A stretch of 64,000 nucleotides of DNA, from positions 1 through 64,000 of the forward strand of contig JAKCOZ010000632.1 of assembly GCA_022605955.1 (NCBI GenBank), written 5' to 3'. This stretch comes from Rallus limicola (Eukaryota > Chordata > Aves > Gruiformes > Rallidae). Positions 59,031-64,000 of this stretch are shown piece after piece; position 1 is the first letter of the stretch, and each line of letters begins with the position of its first letter. Position numbers and translations under genes: made by a program. The notes beneath the pieces were generated by a model. It saw nothing but the letters and a program-made list of their open reading frames with translations. It was not told the origin of the DNA and did not search any database.

Positions 59031-62000
59031 AGGCAAAGGAAAAGGGCTGAGAGCCAAAGTGACAGGGTCTGCTTGTGTGTCCTGTTAGGAGGTTTCAGAC
59101 AAGCTATGCCTTTCAGTCCTAGCTTCTTTACTTTGGGAGTTATTGCTGGACGTTTAGCATGTTTTGAACTGCAGTCTGCTAGGGCCGAGAAAAGCACCGT
59201 AGGAGCTTCCAGGCATGTTCCCTCTTTCCAGGCAAAGGAAAAGGCTGAGAGCCAAAGTGACAGGGTCTGCTTGTGTGTCCTGTTAGGAGGTTTCAGACAA
59301 GCTATGCCTTTCAGGCCTAGCTTCTTTACTTTGGGAGTTATTGCTGGACGTTTAGCATGTTTTGAACTGCAGTCTGCTAGGGCCGAGAAAAGCACCGTAG
59401 GAGCTTCCAGGCATGTTCCCTCTTTCCAGGCAAAGGAAAAGGCTGAGAGCCAAAGTGACAGGGTCTGCTTGTGTGTCCTGTTAGGAGGTTTCAGACAAGC
59501 TATGCCTTTCAGTCCTAGCTTCTTTACTTTGGGAGTTATTGCTGGACGTTTAGCATGTTTTGAACTGCAGTCTGCTAGGGCCGAGAAAAGCACCGTAGGA
59601 GGTTCCAGGCATGTTCCCTCTTTCCAGGCAAAGGAAAAGGCTGAGAGCCAAAGTGACAGGGTCTGCTTGTGTGTTCTGTTAGGAAGTTTCAGACAAGCTA
59701 TGCCTTTCAGTCCTAGCTTCTTTACTTTGGGAGTTATTGCTGGACGTTTAGCATGTTTTGAACTGCAGTCTGCTAGGGCCGAGAAAAGCACCGTAGGAGC
59801 TTCCAGGCATGTTCCCTCTTTCCAGGCAAAGGAAAAGGCTGAGAGCCAAAGTGACAGGGTCTGCTTGTGTGTCCTGTTAGGAGGTTTCAGACAAGCTATG
59901 CCTTTCAGTCCTAGCTTCTTTACTTTGGGAGTTATTGCTGGACGTTTAGCATGTTTTGAACTGCAGTCTGCTAGGGCCGAGAAAAGCACCGTAGGAGGTT
60001 CCAGGCATGTTCCCTCTTTCCAGGCAAAGGAAAAGGCTGAGAGCCAAAGTGACAGGGTCTGCTTGTGTGTCCTGTTAGGAGGTTTCAGACAAGCTATGCC
60101 TTTCAGTCCTAGCTTCTTTACTTTGGGAGTTATTGCTGGACGTTTAGCATGTTTTGAACTGCAGTCTGCTAGGGCCGAGAAAAGCACCGTAGGAGGTTCC
60201 AGGCATGTTCCCTCTTTCCAGGCAAAGGAAAAGGCTGAGAGCCAAAGTGACAGGGTCTGCTTGTGTGTCCTGTTAGGAGGTTTCAGACAAGCTATGCCTT
60301 TCAGGCCTAGCTTCTTTACTTTGGGAGTTATTGCTGGACGTTTAGCATGTTTTGAACTGCAGTCTGCTAGGGCCGAGAAAAGCACCGTAGGAGCTTCCAG
60401 GCATGTTCCCTCTTTCCAGGCAAAGGAAAAGGCTGAGAGCCAAAGTGACAGGGTCTGCTTGTGTGTCCTGTTAGGAGGTTTCAGACAAGCTATGCCTTTC
60501 AGTCCTAGCTTCTTTACTTTGGGAGTTATTGCTGGACGTTTAGCATGTTTTGAACTGCAGTCTGCTAGGGCCGAGAAAAGCACCGTAGGAGCTTCCAGGC
60601 ATGTTCCCTCTTTCCAGGCAAAGGAAAAGGCTGAGAGCCAAAGTGACAGGGTCTGCTTGTGTGTCCTGTTAAGAGGTTTCAGACAAGCTATGCCTTTCAG
60701 GCCTAGCTTCTTTACTTTGGGAGTTATTGCTGGACGTTTAGCATGTTTTGAACTGCAGTCTGCTAGGGCCGAGAAAAGCACCGTAGGAGCTTCCAGGCAT
60801 GTTCCCTCTTTCCAGGCAAAGGAAAAGGCTGAGAGCCAAAGTGACAGGGTCTGCTTGTGTGTCCTGTTAGGAGGTTTCAGACAAGCTATGCCTTTCATGC
60901 CTAGCTTCTTTACTTTGGGAGTTATTGCTGGACGTTTAGCATGTTTTGAACTGCAGTCTGCTAGGGCCGAGAAAAGCACCGTAGGAGCTTCCAGGCATGT
61001 TCCCTCTTTCCAGGCAAAGGAAAAGGCTGAGAGCCAAAGTGACAGGGTCTGCTTGTGTGTCCTGTTAGGAGGTTTCAGACAAGCTATGCCTTTCATGCCT
61101 AGCTTCTTTACTTTGGGAGTTATTGCTGGACGTTTAGCATGTTTTGAACTGCAGTCTGCTAGGGCCGAGAAAAGCACCGTAGGAGCTTCCAGGCATGTTC
61201 CCTCTTTCCAGGCAAAGGAAAAGGCTGAGAGCCAAAGTGACAGGGTCTGCTTGTGTGTCCTGTTAGGAGGTTTCAGACAAGCTATGCCTTTCAGTCCTAG
61301 CTTCTTTACTTTGGGAGTTATTGCTGGACGTTTAGCATGTTTTGAACTGCAGTCTGCTAGGGCCGAGAAAAGCACCGTAGGAGGTTCCAGGCATGTTCCC
61401 TCTTTCCAGGCAAAGGAAAAGGCTGAGAGCCAAAGTGACAGGGTCTGCTTGTGTGTCCTGTTAGGAGGTTTCAGACAAGCTATGCCTTTCAGTCCTAGCT
61501 TCTTTACTTTGGGAGTTATTGCTGGACGTTTAGCATGTTTTGAACTGCAGTCTGCTAGGGCCGAGAAAAGCACCGTAGGAGCTTCCAGGCATGTTCCCTC
61601 TTTCCAGGCAAAGGAAAAGGCTGAGAGCCAAAGTGACAGGGTCTGCTTGTGTGTCCTGTTAGGAGGTTTCAGACAAGCTATGCCTTTCAGTCCTAGCTTC
61701 TTTACTTTGGGAGTTATTGCTGGACGTTTAGCATGTTTTGAACTGCAGTCTGCTAGGGCCGAGAAAAGCACCGTAGGAGCTTCCAGGCATGTTCCCTCTT
61801 TCCAGGCAAAGGAAAAGGCTGAGAGCCAAAGTGACAGGGTCTGCTTGTGTGTCCTGTTAGGAGGTTTCAGACAAGCTATGCCTTTCATGCCTAGCTTCTT
61901 TACTTTGGGAGTTATTGCTGGACGTTTAGCATGTTTTGAACTGCAGTCTGCTAGGGCCGAGAAAAGCACCGTAGGAGCTTCCAGGCATGTTCCCTCTTTC

Positions 62001-64000
62001 CAGGCAAAGGAAAAGGCTGAGAGCCAAAGTGACAGGGTCTGCTTGTGTGTCCTGTTAGGAGGTTTCAGACAAGCTATGCCTTTCAGTCCTAGCTTCTTTA
62101 CTTTGGGAGTTATTGCTGGACGTTTAGCATGTTTTGAACTGCAGTCTGCTAGGGCCGAGAAAAGCACCGTAGGAGCTTCCAGGCATGTTCCCTCTTTCCA
62201 GGCAAAGGAAAAGGCTGAGAGCCAAAGTGACAGGGTCTGTTTGTGTGTCCTGTTAAGAGGTTTCAGACAAGCTATGCCTTTCAGTCCTAGCTTCTTTACT
62301 TTGGGAGTTATTGCTGGACGTTTAGCATGTTTTGAACTGCAGTCTGCTAGGGCCGAGAAAAGCACCGTAGGAGCTTCCAGGCATGTTCCCTCTTTCCAGG
62401 CAAAGGAAAAGGCTGAGAGCCAAAGTGACAGGGTCTGCTTGTGTGTCCTGTTAGGAGGTTTCAGACAAGCTATGCCTTTCAGTCCTAGCTTCTTTACTTT
62501 GGGAGTTATTGCTGGACGTTTAGCATGTTTTGAACTGCAGTCTGCTAGGGCCGAGAAAAGCACCGTAGGAGGTTCCAGGCATGTTCCCTCTTTCCAGGCA
62601 AAGGAAAAGGCTGAGAGCCAAAGTGACAGGGTCTGCTTGTGTGTCCTGTTAGGAGGTTTCAGACAAGCTATGCCTTTCAGTCCTAGCTTCTTTACTTTGG
62701 GAGTTATTGCTGGACGTTTAGCATGTTTTGAACTGCAGTCTGCTAGGGCCGAGAAAAGCACCGTAGGAGGTTCCAGGCATGTTCCCTCTTTCCAGGCAAA
62801 GGAAAAGGCTGAGAGCCAAAGTGACAGGGTCTGCTTGTGTGTCCTGTTAGGAGGTTTCAGACAAGCTATGCCTTTCAGGCCTAGCTTCTTTACTTTGGGA
62901 GTTATTGCTGGACGTTTAGCATGTTTTGAACTGCAGTCTGCTAGGGCCGAGAAAAGCACCGTAGGAGCTTCCAGGCATGTTCCCTCTTTCCAGGCAAAGG
63001 AAAAGGCTGAGAGCCAAAGTGACAGGGTCTGCTTGTGTGTCCTGTTAGGAGGTTTCAGACAAGCTATGCCTTTCAGTCCTAGCTTCTTTACTTTGGGAGT
63101 TATTGCTGGACGTTTAGCATGTTTTGAACTGCAGTCTGCTAGGGCCGAGAAAAGCACCGTAGGAGCTTCCAGGCATGTTCCCTCTTTCCAGGCAAAGGAA
63201 AAGGCTGAGAGCCAAAGTGACAGGGTCTGCTTGTGTGTTCTGTTAGGAGGTTTCAGACAAGCTATGCCTTTCAGTCCTAGCTTCTTTACTTTGGGAGTTA
63301 TTGCTGGACGTTTAGCATGTTTTGAACTGCAGTCTGCTAGGGCCGAGAAAAGCACCGTAGGAGCTTCCAGGCATGTTCCCTCTTTCCAGGCAAAGGAAAA
63401 GGCTGAGAGCCAAAGTGACAGGGTCTGTTTGTGTGTCCTGTTAAGAGGTTTCAGACAAGCTATGCCTTTCAGTCCTAGCTTCTTTACTTTGGGAGTTATT
63501 GCTGGACGTTTAGCATGTTTTGAACTGCAGTCTGCTAGGGCCGAGAAAAGCACCGTAGGAGCTTCCAGGCATGTTCCCTCTTTCCAGGCAAAGGAAAAGG
63601 CTGAGAGCCAAAGTGACAGGGTCTGCTTGTGTGTCCTGTTAGGAGGTTTCAGACAAGCTATGCCTTTCAGTCCTAGCTTCTTTACTTTGGGAGTTATTGC
63701 TGGACGTTTAGCATGTTTTGAACTGCAGTCTGCTAGGGCCGAGAAAAGCACCGTAGGAGGTTCCAGGCATGTTCCCTCTTTCCAGGCAAAGGAAAAGGCT
63801 GAGAGCCAAAGTGACAGGGTCTGCTTGTGTGTCCTGTTAGGAGGTTTCAGACAAGCTATGCCTTTCAGTCCTAGCTTCTTTACTTTGGGAGTTATTGCTG
63901 GACGTTTAGCATGTTTTGAACTGCAGTCTGCTAGGGCCGTAAAAAGCACCGTAGGAGGTTCCAGGCATGTTCCCTCTTTCCAGGCAAAGGAAAAGGCTGA
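59031..64000 (+). repeat. Terminal satellite segment, ordinary monomers
   Basis: About 25 monomers with one length change, +1 near 59045 (AAAAGGGCTG). Variants shared with other parts of the array include GTGTTCTGTT (about 59671 and 63234) and CCGTAAAAAGC (about 63937). No fixed higher-order period is evident by eye. The window ends 46 bp into a monomer, so the array continues beyond it. Confidence 0.9.

Larger units (their letters stand above)
1..64000 (+). repeat. 198-bp satellite DNA, one head-to-tail array of about 323 monomers
   Basis: The same 198-bp sequence recurs without a break over the whole window and always in one orientation. Landmarks within a monomer (position 1 = g of GAGSTTCC) are AGGCATGTTC at 9-18, CTTTCCAGGC at 22-31, the A-rich AAAGGAAAAGG at 32-42, CTGCAG (PstI) at 165-170, and CpGs at 147, 182 and 194. 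GC is about 49% by hand count, with CpG near one quarter of expectation. Most monomers differ from the consensus at only a few positions, and four diagnostic sites carry much of that variation: 4 (C/G), 68 (C/T), 84 (G/A) and 112-113 (GT/TG/GG). No other DNA interrupts the array. The family is not recognised. A centromeric or other heterochromatic satellite is inferred from length, purity and tandem structure. Confidence 0.99.

Noticed and set aside
1..64000. CRISPR-like or spacer-repeat array
   Set aside because: Repeats are contiguous 198-bp units without unique spacers, no cas-like gene is present, and variants are point changes shared among units.
1..64000. CENP-B box in the monomer
   Set aside because: No match to the TTCG....A..CGGG core is present on either strand. 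The monomer has only three CpGs, and none lies in such a context.
1..64000. Splice-acceptor-like TTCCCTCTTTCCAGG in every monomer, suggesting exons
   Set aside because: The pyrimidine run plus CAG resembles an acceptor, but no good donor, poly(A) signal or conserved frame accompanies it. It is explained by base composition.
1..64000. Telomeric or transposon sequence within the array
   Set aside because: TTAGGAGG is part of the monomer and never forms a TTAGGG series. I saw no segment departing from the monomer, no target-site duplication and no terminal repeat.

Overview
The window is one uninterrupted tandem array of a satellite DNA. The monomer is 198 bp and runs head to tail in a single orientation from the first base to the last. 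Taking the g of GAGSTTCC as monomer position 1, a monomer starts at base 1 and an equivalent one at base 63955. That equals 323 monomer lengths exactly, followed by a 46-bp partial copy. I see no flanking unique DNA, transposon, RNA gene, CRISPR array or credible protein-coding gene. Both edges are inside the array, so its true size is unknown.

The organism is a eukaryote, probably with methylated DNA. A hand count of the consensus gives about 49% GC, with only 3 CpG against roughly 11.6 expected. Several private mutations are CpG-to-TpG or CpG-to-CpA changes. A vertebrate is the most natural reading and a plant is possible. I do not recognise the family. A centromeric, pericentromeric, subtelomeric or sex-chromosome block is plausible, but the sequence alone does not say which. 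Because 198 is 66 codons, one frame on each strand stays open for thousands of codons (up to 9668-37624 on the plus strand). These giant frames are arithmetic by-products and are not annotated as genes.

Layout. 1-7385: regular array with one run of five identical monomers near 5.4-6.4 kb. 7386-9073: 19 small indels in 1.7 kb, mostly homopolymer length changes; either consensus error or a decayed block. 9074-37609: about 144 monomers with only one indel (about 9694), containing nested higher-order duplications with periods of 3, 6, 8, 10, 12, 20 and 50 monomers. 37610-54841: five consecutive higher-order units of 15, 22, 13, 27 and 10 monomers, each ending in the same 197-bp variant monomer. 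54842-64000: array with a 7-monomer duplication (about 56.1-59.0 kb) and then ordinary monomers.

The interest lies in array evolution. Monomers differ at a few diagnostic sites (positions 4, 68, 84 and 112-113). Their order works like a barcode that exposes recent block duplications, most simply explained by unequal exchange or replication-based amplification. Higher-order block lengths vary instead of settling on one fixed period. All boundaries below were found by comparing the text by eye and are accurate to tens of bases unless a marker position is given.
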